A stretch of DNA of 27,590 bases, taken from positions 1-27,590 of the forward strand of contig JALLAZ010000053.1 in the NCBI GenBank assembly GCA_036939755.1, written 5' to 3'. The notes under the pieces are model-generated. The model saw nothing but the letters and a program-made list of their open reading frames with translations. It did no database searches and was not told where the DNA came from. Source of the DNA: Stephanodiscus triporus (Eukaryota > Bacillariophyta > Thalassiosirophyceae > Thalassiosirales > Thalassiosiraceae). Position 1 is the stretch's first letter. The number at the start of each line of letters is the position of its first letter. Shown here piece after piece: positions 19,558-27,520 of this stretch. A program made the translations under genes and the position numbers.

Positions 19558-21532
19558 TTACCGAGGCCCGCCTCTCCTGAAATCCTCCGGAGACGAGTAA
19601 ACATCGCGTAGCCAATCCTTGGTCGCCTCGCTCGACCTCTGCTCGGCCAAGACCTCTCTCAGCATATCCAACAGCTTCGCCGTAACGGGTCCGGCGGACG
19701 ACTCTCCGTGGGGGAATTTCACGTACAGCGATTCCTCTTCCGTGTCTCCGTCGAGGTCCTCCGGGGGGGTCGCGCTCGTGCCCACGCTCTGCACCGGCAC
19801 CACCTCCGCCGCGGTTCCTGTGACGAACACCTCCACGGCATCCAACAAGTCCGCGACGCACACGTCCCTCTCCGTGATCGTCAATCCGACGTCGTCTGCG
19901 TCCGTACCACCGGCCAGCCGTATGCTTGTCGCGACTATCGGTCTCAATTCGTCCGCGAATTCCCTCGCCAGAGTCAGGACCGTGTCGCGCGTGACCCCTG
20001 AGGAAGGGGGGGGGGGAGGGGGAGGGGAGTGGGGGGGTTGGTTCGGATGCGGACGGGTGCTATACGTTAAGGCAACGAAGGACGATGGATCATCGCATTA
20101 CGCCGACGACTCGTTCCACTCACCCGGCAGGATGGTCCCCCGCTTCAGACTAGGGGTCACGATCTCGCCCGTCCTCAGCACCAGGAAGACGTTCGCCGCG
20201 CTGAGCTCCTGGAGGATCGCACCCCGGAGTCTCGACGACGACGACCCGTCCCGCGGCGGGTTGTGGTAGGTATCGAGTTCGAGGTAGAGATTGTCGTCGA
20301 ATCCCTTCGCCTTCGCATCCCTTCGGTGGTGGGGGGGTGTTGGGGAAGGGGAGTTTCGGTCGAAAAATGAAATCGGGGTGAAAATTCGTCGAGTTAGCAA
20401 AATTTCGCACGGGCGGGCGGGGGCGAAGCCATCGCATTTCATCATGGCGGAGGGGGTGCGGGGGGTCGTCCTCCTCGCCCCCATCCTCCCCCCCCTGTAA
20501 AACTCACAACAGCGGACGCATGGTCACCGCGTAATTCCCGCAGCACTTCACGTTCCCCGTCCCGCCCCGCGCGGCCCGACTCCTCCTCCGCTCGAGGTGC
20601 AGTTTCAATCCCCCGGACACCTTCCCCTTGAAGTAACTCCCCGTGGGACTCACGAAGTACACGAGGGACGCCTCCGGACTAACGTGCAATCCCAATTGCT
20701 GTCCGGAACCGAACAACATCGGCCGGACGTACAGCCTCGCCCCTCCCATCGGCACTCCCGTATTCGGATCGAGGTCGGGGGACGGAGGTATTAGGCGTCC
20801 GTTCTCGCGCAGGACCTCCTGCAACCCGCGCATGAAGAGCTCGTACGACGGCACGGGCAGGCACATCGCCGTGGCCCCCCGCGCGAATCGCGAGTAATTC
20901 AAATCGGGACGTAGGAGCATCGCCCTGCCCGACGACGGCGACCTCCGACACGCCAGTCCCTCCCACACGGTCGTGCCGTAGTTCAGCGACGTCGTCGACG
21001 GTCGCAAGTTCATGGGCGCGTCGGAGTACGGCCTCATCGAGTCGCGATCGAGGAGCGTGCCCGAGTCGTCGGACGGATCGTAGTGCTCGATGGTCCATCC
21101 CTTCTCCGGCGTCGTGGTGATATGGACGTAGGAGTGCTCCTCCGGAAGGTTGAGATTCCACGGCAGGTCGTCGAAGGCGATGCCGTCCGCGGGGGGAGGA
21201 GGGAGGAGGGGTGGTCCTCCTCCTCCCTCCTCCCCACCGACGACGACGACGCGCGACGACGACGACGACGAGGACGAGGACGACGACGAGGACGACGACG
21301 CGGCACTCGATCCGAGGGCTCGCGACGACGACGGACGAATGATCGGGAAGATTCCCCCGCGCAGGAGGCAGATTTTATTCCGAAGCAAAGCCGTCCCCAT
21401 CATCGCATCGTGCTGTCTGTGTTTTGCGGTGATCGGTTGTGTCAGCGAAGTCGTCTTCACACAATTCCGGGGCCGGGGGGACACGACGCGGACGACCTTG
21501 ACAATCGGTACCAACGTAGGAATAGGAAGCAT
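19558..21532 (-). CDS. BCAT: Branched-chain amino acid aminotransferase (class IV, PLP), 3 exons
   Basis: The gene is complement(join(19558..19997, 20124..20320, 20508..21532)) and encodes 553 residues with this start. BCAT interconverts Leu, Ile and Val with their 2-oxo acids using PLP. Exon 1 has LNYGTTVWEG (about 183-192), RLYVRPMLFGSG and GTGNVKCCGNYA, where Lys329 is the PLP lysine. Exon 2 begins DAKAKGFDDNLYLE and ends TILPG; exon 3 continues VTRDTVLTLAREF and has EVFVTGTAAEVVPV. Both junctions restore the frame and the family text. Introns are 187 bp (GTGAGT...AAG) and 126 bp (GTGAGT...CAG). The ~130-residue N-terminal extension has basic, hydroxylated sequence suggesting mitochondrial or plastid import, then a poly-Ser tract. 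Alternative starts are 21403 (MMGTALLRNKI) and an upstream ATG at 21622. The CC before GNYA replaces the more usual Ala-Ser or Gly-Gly. Confidence 0.92.
21240..21302 (-). repeat. CGA/GAC trinucleotide tract encoding poly-Ser in the BCAT precursor
   Basis: Repeated CGACGACGAC-type text on the + strand reads TCG/TCC triplets on the coding strand and produces the long serine run after the presumed targeting sequence. On the + strand the same tract makes spurious Asp-rich and Arg-rich open frames. Confidence 0.9.
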
Positions 21533-21782
21533 GGTCCGCAACGGAGTTGAGGGAATACCTAGAACTACGAAAGTATGAATTCGTAGTTTTACTACGAAAT
21601 AATACTTTAAGTGTGAAATCATACTATTTCCTATGAAATATTACTTTCTACTCTCTATGAAATGAATGCGCTCAGGTGGACCATTGCTTCATCCCCTTCA
21701 TCCTACCCCCCTGCCTCCGGGTAGTATTGATGATTCATTCAGTATTAGACCTAAAGTAGCATTGAAAATTGTTCCAGCTTGC
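21533..21782. promoter_or_regulatory. Upstream region of BCAT with overlapping inverted repeats
   Basis: This 250-bp AT-rich interval lies 5' of BCAT and 3' of the zinc-finger gene, both on the minus strand. ACTACGAA occurs at 21564-21571 and 21591-21598, and its exact complement TTCGTAGT lies between them at 21580-21587. The central arm can pair with either flank, giving two mutually exclusive 8-bp hairpins (loops of 8 and 3 nt). AAAGTAT (21570-21576) and ATACTTT (21602-21608) add a further pair. CTATGAAAT appears at 21631-21639 and again near 21655-21663. Confidence 0.6.
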
Positions 21783-23369
21783 TCAGTGCATACCGTCGCC
21801 TACTATGTTTCTCTCTACTGCATACGATTGGAGACCGCCTTCACCGATTGCATACAGTTGACTCTGCGCTTTTTTGGGATCAATGTCCTCGTAACCCAAA
21901 TCCTTCAACCTCTCTACTGCATACGATTGGAGACCGCCTTCACCGATTGCATACTTGGCAGTCTGAATGGTCAATCTCAATTCACGGAATTCAGATTCGG
22001 AGTAATGATTAGACTTCGATGATAGTGACTGAAAATATGTAACTGGCTTGTCTTGAAGAAGTTCCTTGCAGACGAATGCGATTGCACTATCCAATCGGGC
22101 ACGGTGATCGCACGACATGAACGAATCAGCCATACAGACATGTTGTAGCTCGGTGTCCCCACATTCCACTCCACCACCAATTGGAGGTAGAATACCTCTC
22201 TTCTCCGAAGGGAAAATAATGTCATATCTCACTTGGTGATTCATTATCTTGGAGGCCTCTTTGATTGCCAACTGTTGAGCCTTCCCTAGAAGTACCGGAG
22301 CGTGCTTACATGCATTTTTTCCAAAGGCAAAAACAAGCATACCTTCACGGTGTCGTACAACAATCTCATCAACCATGATGCCTGCCAGTAATTTTACTTT
22401 CGAGACGATGAAAGCATTCCTATCATTGGGGGTCTTCTTCTCAAGGAAATCATTTTCGTAGCAGAAGTCTCGACCATCAACTTTGAGGGCATGAGGCGCA
22501 TCGTAGAGATCCACAAATACATGGAAGATGTGCTGAAGAGTAATGGCATGCCTGTATTCTTGAGGAATCGTCTTCAAAATACTCCGTTCGCATAAGAAAG
22601 TAGTGTGGTCGATTGCATGACCATTCTCATCAACATAGCCGTATGAACTTCCCTTCTTGTGTGGTGGCGGATAATGGCCAAAAAAAGTCCTGGTATATTT
22701 TTGATCATTAACCCACAATGGCATCGCATCAGGAGGAGGTGGGGTGATGTACGGAGCGACACCCTCTAGCTCGAAGAATAGCTCCGCATGACTCACTATG
22801 GCATCGTATGCATTTGGGTAATGTTGTAGATGAGATTGAGATAGACCAATCTGATGTAAGAGTGCATCACCTTGATTGTCATTGTCCACAAAGAATGAAT
22901 TGCCTCCTTGATTGTCATAGTCACATAAGAATGCATTGTCTCGCTTGTTACCACATAAGAATGCATTGCCGTCATCCGTGTCATTTGAAATTTTGCGTGG
23001 TGACAATCTCTGTTTTTTGGCCACATTGTAAATCAAGATAGATTCATCGTTACAATGATGTTGAGACACCGGGCCAGGTAGTGGTTTTTCCGTCTGGCAC
23101 ATTTCGCAGGCCAGGCCAAGAATGTTGTCGTTGACATAAGTGCAAGCAACGCACTCCCAAGATGGCATTTGGCTCATATTGGATGACTTTGCGATGGTGG
23201 GCTCGAGGGACATCACCAATGCTGCATCGGCGCCGTCTTCGATAGATGGGGCATTGGCGTGTGTTGTCCGGCTCGTCTGCGTTGTTTCGATCTTGGCCGC
23301 TTTGGCATGTGCGACCTTTGCCGAGTCGGTGTCGTCAATGACGTTGCCGCTTGTAATCACACTGTCCAT
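21783..23369 (-). CDS. RanBP2-type zinc-finger protein of unknown function
   Basis: This single-exon gene encodes 528 residues. The start is the first ATG (23369). One RanBP2-type zinc finger is clear at residues 71-97: WECVACTYVN, then CEMCQ, with C73, C76, C88 and C91; such fingers bind ubiquitin or single-stranded RNA. A basic stretch KKQRLSPRK follows as a possible nuclear signal. Residues ~125-165 hold degenerate repeats (NAFLCG, NAFLCD, NSFFVD). The remaining ~300 residues look globular (e.g. GVAPYITPPPPDAMPLWV, VDEIVVRHREGMLVFAFGKN, RGILPPIGGGVECGD) but match no family I recognise. The C-terminus carries YAIGEGGLQSYAVER twice, from a perfect DNA duplication. Base composition is AT-richer than the neighbouring BCAT gene. 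Function is not assigned. Confidence 0.8.
   Translation of the reverse strand: MDSVITSGNVIDDTDSAKVAHAKAAKIETTQTSRTTHANAPSIEDGADAALVMSLEPTIAKSSNMSQMPSWECVACTYVNDNILGLACEMCQTEKPLPGPVSQHHCNDESILIYNVAKKQRLSPRKISNDTDDGNAFLCGNKRDNAFLCDYDNQGGNSFFVDNDNQGDALLHQIGLSQSHLQHYPNAYDAIVSHAELFFELEGVAPYITPPPPDAMPLWVNDQKYTRTFFGHYPPPHKKGSSYGYVDENGHAIDHTTFLCERSILKTIPQEYRHAITLQHIFHVFVDLYDAPHALKVDGRDFCYENDFLEKKTPNDRNAFIVSKVKLLAGIMVDEIVVRHREGMLVFAFGKNACKHAPVLLGKAQQLAIKEASKIMNHQVRYDIIFPSEKRGILPPIGGGVECGDTELQHVCMADSFMSCDHRARLDSAIAFVCKELLQDKPVTYFQSLSSKSNHYSESEFRELRLTIQTAKYAIGEGGLQSYAVERLKDLGYEDIDPKKAQSQLYAIGEGGLQSYAVERNIVGDGMH
21811..21954 (-). repeat. Perfect 45-bp direct repeat, 99-bp period, in the zinc-finger gene
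   Basis: The 45 bases at 21811-21855 recur without mismatch at 21910-21954. The spacing of 99 bp is 33 codons, so the frame is kept and the peptide YAIGEGGLQSYAVER appears twice near the C-terminus. Perfect identity at synonymous positions points to a recent duplication or to gene conversion. Confidence 0.95.
22869..22970 (-). repeat. Short imperfect tandem repeats in the zinc-finger gene
   Basis: CACATAAGAATGCATTG occurs at 22922-22938 and 22952-22968, with a diverged copy near 22888-22903. CTTGATTGTCAT also occurs twice (about 22871-22882 and 22908-22919). The units encode the degenerate NAFLC/NSFFV repeats after the zinc finger. Confidence 0.8.
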
Positions 23370-23676
23370 TTTCAATTTGTATTGTTTCGGCAGTGGCAGC
23401 GAAAAATTGTCGATGTGGGGGATACCACAATGGTGGCCTTGCGCTGTCTCTCAGGTAAGTACCTAGGTGGGATTTAATATCAATTCCTTCATGGAAAACA
23501 CTTCCTTGGTAGCTAGCTAGCACCGCCCCTCAGCCTGCAGACTCCAACCGAGCACTGCAGACTCCAACCGAGCTCCTCCAGCCCCTAAGCCTGCAGACTC
23601 CAACTGGACCACATTATTGGTGCACCCGCCACCCCCGTAGTTGCACTTACGTCGCAATAGGCCGTAGGCGGAGCAG
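23370..23676. promoter_or_regulatory. Shared divergent promoter region zinc finger / CLK, with possible 5' intron
   Basis: This 307-bp spacer lies between divergent starts. On the + strand CTCTCAG|GTAAGT (donor at 23455) and GAGCAG (acceptor ending 23676) could bound a 222-bp intron. An upstream ATG at 23413 reads 14 codons (MWGIPQWWPCAVSQ) and would join the CLK start in frame. Three copies of CTGCAGACTCCAAC (23535, 23555, 23591) lie within this putative intron; the first two are identical over 19 bp. Confidence 0.5.
23535..23605 (+). repeat. Three-copy CTGCAGACTCCAAC repeat
   Basis: Copies begin at 23535, 23555 and 23591, spaced 20 and 36 bp. The first two share CTGCAGACTCCAACCGAGC exactly. 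They sit in the divergent promoter or possible 5' intron of the CLK gene. Confidence 0.9.
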
Positions 23677-26600
23677 ATGCCGTTGCCGAAAGGCGACGTC
23701 CACAAGAAGAAGGAGGCCGTGAGGATGGAGCGACGGGCGCGTGTGGGACGGGGAGACGAACGTCATCGACGACGACGACGAGGGAGCGGCAACGACGACG
23801 ACGACGACGCTGATGACGACGGCGGCGGCGGCGGCGGCGGAAGAGGCCGTACAGGAAGGGAAGGACGCAGGTGTGGCGGCGAGCGCGAGCGGGACGGCGA
23901 TGTTCGCGACGACGGCGTCGGCGGGAGGAGGGCGCGGTATCGCGGCGACGAGGAGGGGGGGTGTAGCGATCGCGAGGACGGACGTAGCAGGAGGAGCGGG
24001 GGCGAAGGCGCGCGCGGGAGCGAGGGCGGCGGAAGTAGGATGACGACGAGGAGGAGGAGGAGGAGTAGTAGTAGTAGGAGGAGGAGGAGCGGCCGTTGCC
24101 GCGAATCGTCGAGGACTGGACGACGCCGTCGACGGGAAAATTCCGACGACGACGACGGCAGTGCTATAGATGAGAGTGGAGAGGGCAACTTGCGAAGTTT
24201 TCGTCGCCGCGTCGATGGCAGTCGTGGCAGCGTAAGGAGAAGGGACAGGAGACATCGTCGTTCGTTGTCGTCTTCGTCGTCGTCGTTGTCGGAGGAGGAA
24301 GGCGGACGAAGGAGCCCCGGCGACGACAGAGAAGGAGGAGGAGGACGACGAGGCCGACGCGATCGCCGCGGTCGACGAAGACGGCATGAACGACGCCGTC
24401 GACGATCGCGACGCGGTGAAAATGATGAGAATGTGAGAGATGACAACGATCGCAGTATCAGCCCTGCCTACATCGTTAGCGAGGATAGCGAAAATAAGGA
24501 TGCTGCCGCAGGCGCCATCGGTGTGAATGCCGCCGCTTTGGCCGCGAATGAGGATTATCATGCGCGGAAAAAATCTAAGGCCAGGGATAAGGAGGATGGG
24601 GCTGAGAAGGACCAGTGTGATAAAGATACCGATACTGTGGCAATTAATAGAAGACAAGAGATGAGGAATGATGGTAGTGCGGATGAAGGTGGAAAGGAGG
24701 AGGAGGAGGATGATAGGAAATTAGCTGCCAGTGACGGCGGAAAGCGTCGCTGCCGTGGCTGGACTGATAATGACGAAGATGACGGAAGCTGCCGTCGTGG
24801 TCGACATAGGCGACACCATTCCCGTTCCTCTCAATCAGAGTATTCTTCGTCATCTCCATCGTCATGTTCGTCGTCTTCCCCATTGAAAGAGCATTGTTTC
24901 AATCCTCCTCCGTGGGGACTATCGCTTGGTGGCGGCCTCCCATCGGGTAGATCCTCTAGATCGATGGAATCTTTATCATCTTCATCCAGACTATTATGCA
25001 AGAGTGGCAACAAGCGGAGCGTAAGGAGTCGTGGTGATAGTATGAGGGTGAAAGGAGATCGAGAGAGAATAGACAAGACGAAGATGGAGAGGAAGCATCA
25101 GCGAAGCCCCAGCGTTGTTGGCAGCGGTGTTAGTGGCAGGAGTTGCAGTATCGAATTTCGAGGGAAGCGGGGAGGGGGTCGCCAATCCAGCCACATGAAG
25201 GGCCAATACAATGATGACGAGAATGACGTCGATCGTGATCACCGCTTTCCTCCGAACTTTTATCATCCCTCAAGGAAATCATCATCTCCACAATTGCTGT
25301 CGCATCATAGCCGTACCAACAACAACAACAACAACAGCAGCAACAACAACAATGTGAAATACCATGGAAGTTTTCATCATGGCCATGATCAATATCATTG
25401 TCGACGAGACGATGATATAAACATTAATTTTTACAGGGGCAGGAGCACTAGCCGCCAAGGAAGAAGAAAGAGAAGTCACAGCAATCGGTCCTGGTACAGT
25501 GATAATAGCAAAGCATTCGGCCAAAGGAAACATAACCATGTTAAGGTTGATGAAAATGAGAAAACATATTCCAAAAAGAAAAAGGAAAAGCGGGCCAAGA
25601 AAAGGCACCGTCGCCGTATGAGCGATCGTTTGGCGGCACGAGGGAGCTGGGATGACAGTGAGAGACAATCGGACAACTCCTCATCGTTATCGCGTGATGA
25701 TACCGTTGGTCATTATCTTGGCAAGCCCGGAACGTTGATCCATCATGGGAAATATCAATATCGCATAATACGCGACGTGGGCATGGGCACATTCGGGAGG
25801 GTGGTGCAGTGTGAGAAAATCAGAGAGGGGGTGCGTGGAGGAAGCGGTAGTGGTAATAGAATGTCTACCTCTCGACATAATCGTGGTCATGAGCATCACA
25901 GCTTCAGCAGCAACATTGCCAGCGATAACAGTTCAGGAGTTGTAGCCATCAAGATAGTACGCAATGTAAGACGATATTATGAAAGCGCCTTGATCGAGGC
26001 CGACATAAATGAGCGTGTCAATCGAGAGCAATCCCGACATAATAAGGATTTGTGCGCGCGGATGCTTGATCGATTCGGCCTGCCCTCTGGACATTATTGC
26101 CTCGTGTTCGAATGCCTCGGAAGATCGTTGTACGATTACTTGAAAATGTACGACTATCGTCCCTTTCCCATGTATTGTGTGCGCGACTTCTCACGTCAGC
26201 TTTTGGAAGCGTTGGATTTCATCCATGGCTTTGGCCTCATTCACACTGATTTGAAGCCGGAGAACATATTGCTCATGAACAATGAGGAGACAACTTATCA
26301 TTATTATAATCGTACTGCATCAACTGCCTCTAGCAGGGATCATGAACTGACGATGAGGAGTAGGAAGGATCATCACGTTCAGCGTGTCCCTGCTAGTACC
26401 AAAGTCAAATTGATAGATTTCGGTGGAGCAACGTACGACAACGAAAAGAAGAGTTCTATCATTAGCACCCGACAGTATCGCGCCCCCGAAGTCATTCTGG
26501 GTTGGGGATGGAGTTATCCCTCAGACCTTTGGAGTGCGGGTTGTATTATTGCTGAACTATACACCGGGGAGCTGCTTTTTGGCACTCACGACAACGCAGA

Positions 26601-26934
26601 GCATCTTGCATTGATCGAACGTGCCGTTGGCCCCTTTCGTAGGGACCTACTGTCACTGTCGAACATCAACAGAGGCACTCCCGCTGGTGCTGCTGGTTCG
26701 TTGTTGGTTAAGGAGTGCTTTGACTCACGCGGTTGGCACAGGATACGCGGTGTGTTGTCAACAAGGAGCATCGAGCACGTACGAAAAATGGTCCCCGTTG
26801 AATCGCTTGTGTTAGAGCATGACCGGCCATCGGGATTGGGACGATTGCTCCGATCTTTGTTAACAATTGATCCAAAGCATCGCGTCACCGCGAGGGAGGC
26901 ATGCCTATCTCCCTTCTTTGCCCGGCTTGGATGA
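23677..26934 (+). CDS. LAMMER/CLK-type dual-specificity kinase with long RS-rich N-terminus
   Basis: This open frame encodes 1085 residues. CLK/LAMMER kinases phosphorylate SR splicing factors in the nucleus. The kinase domain starts near residue 693: VGMGTFGRVVQCEK (Gly loop), VVAIKIVRNVRRYYESALIE, CLVFECLGRSLYDYL, then the family-specific HTDLKPENILL (H856), DFGGATYD (D914), STRQYRAPEVILG, DLWSAGCIIAELYTGELLF and the LAMMER box EHLALIER (975-982), ending DPKHRVTAREAC. Two low-complexity inserts split the N-lobe (before VVAIK) and the HTDLKPEN-DFG segment. Residues 1-~690 are rich in Arg, Ser, Asp and Gly, including RS and SR clusters and an Asn run (about 25316-25352), as expected for a splicing-speckle protein but unusually long. 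The start at 23677 is the first ATG, though a short upstream coding exon at 23413 is possible. Confidence 0.92.
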   Translation: MPLPKGDVHKKKEAVRMERRARVGRGDERHRRRRRGSGNDDDDDADDDGGGGGGGRGRTGREGRRCGGERERDGDVRDDGVGGRRARYRGDEEGGCSDREDGRSRRSGGEGARGSEGGGSRMTTRRRRRSSSSRRRRSGRCRESSRTGRRRRRENSDDDDGSAIDESGEGNLRSFRRRVDGSRGSVRRRDRRHRRSLSSSSSSLSEEEGGRRSPGDDREGGGGRRGRRDRRGRRRRHERRRRRSRRGENDENVRDDNDRSISPAYIVSEDSENKDAAAGAIGVNAAALAANEDYHARKKSKARDKEDGAEKDQCDKDTDTVAINRRQEMRNDGSADEGGKEEEEDDRKLAASDGGKRRCRGWTDNDEDDGSCRRGRHRRHHSRSSQSEYSSSSPSSCSSSSPLKEHCFNPPPWGLSLGGGLPSGRSSRSMESLSSSSRLLCKSGNKRSVRSRGDSMRVKGDRERIDKTKMERKHQRSPSVVGSGVSGRSCSIEFRGKRGGGRQSSHMKGQYNDDENDVDRDHRFPPNFYHPSRKSSSPQLLSHHSRTNNNNNNSSNNNNVKYHGSFHHGHDQYHCRRDDDININFYRGRSTSRQGRRKRSHSNRSWYSDNSKAFGQRKHNHVKVDENEKTYSKKKKEKRAKKRHRRRMSDRLAARGSWDDSERQSDNSSSLSRDDTVGHYLGKPGTLIHHGKYQYRIIRDVGMGTFGRVVQCEKIREGVRGGSGSGNRMSTSRHNRGHEHHSFSSNIASDNSSGVVAIKIVRNVRRYYESALIEADINERVNREQSRHNKDLCARMLDRFGLPSGHYCLVFECLGRSLYDYLKMYDYRPFPMYCVRDFSRQLLEALDFIHGFGLIHTDLKPENILLMNNEETTYHYYNRTASTASSRDHELTMRSRKDHHVQRVPASTKVKLIDFGGATYDNEKKSSIISTRQYRAPEVILGWGWSYPSDLWSAGCIIAELYTGELLFGTHDNAEHLALIERAVGPFRRDLLSLSNINRGTPAGAAGSLLVKECFDSRGWHRIRGVLSTRSIEHVRKMVPVESLVLEHDRPSGLGRLLRSLLTIDPKHRVTAREACLSPFFARLG
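25316..25352 (+). repeat. AAC-rich trinucleotide tract encoding poly-Asn in the CLK N-terminus
   Basis: AAC triplets, interrupted by two AGC, encode an Asn run with two Ser. This is one of several triplet expansions in the low-complexity region of the kinase. Confidence 0.9.
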
Positions 26935-27520
26935 TTGCTGGTGTGGGGCGTTGGAGGCATTAAAAATAGAGCGCATTGCTGTTGATCCATGCAAATAAAG
27001 ATAACAACAATGACGATGATGCTGACAATGACGATGCCGACGACGACGACAAAGAACGTGGTCGACGATGAAAAAGACGATGTTGACGATGACGACTATG
27101 ATGACGATGACGACGAGGATGATGATGCCAATGACGGTGAAGACAACGACGATGACAACGATGACGACGATGACGACGATGATGCCACTGATGATGACGA
27201 GCGTCTCTCCTGATGTCGATGCCGGATCCAGGGAAGGCTGACGCCCCCCGCCCATCTATATTCAAGAACGAGAAGGTCAAGCCATTGGCAGGGGATATTT
27301 CGAGAATGGCATTGGGTACGAGTGGGTCGCCCTATTGAATTTCAGTCTGATGCCATTGATGTTGCTCTAGCAGGTATCGAGGAGGTTTGTATCGGACAGG
27401 GGGACAATTGATAACCGATAATGCACCACTGAAAGGATATTAAGCATAGCATAGTGCATAAAACAATTAATAAATGATGACATAGCTATGACACAAGGAC
27501 ACTGAACTTTATGTTATAGA
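26935..27520. other. 3' region of CLK and spacer with GAT/GAC repeat
   Basis: This 586-bp stretch follows the CLK stop codon. Its first part is dominated by a GAT/GAC-type triplet repeat; the rest (27220-27520) is ordinary AT-rich sequence with no supported gene. A 74-codon Asp-rich open frame at 26989-27213 and its antisense Val/Ile- or His/Arg-rich frames come directly from the repeat and are not called. Confidence 0.5.
27008..27200 (+). repeat. Imperfect GAT/GAC (ATG/ACG) triplet repeat
   Basis: Nearly two hundred bases are made of GAT, GAC, GAA and AAT triplets with few interruptions. It lies just downstream of the CLK gene and is either 3' UTR or intergenic microsatellite. Confidence 0.85.

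Noticed and set aside
23647..24657. 336-codon minus-strand open frame rich in Ser, Ala and Pro
   Set aside because: Antisense of the RS-rich CLK N-terminus; no start context or domain, and it exists because CGA/GAC repeats lack stops in this phase.
26989..27213. 74-codon Asp-rich ORF as a candidate small acidic protein
   Set aside because: Made almost entirely of GAT/GAC microsatellite; its edges are the repeat edges.
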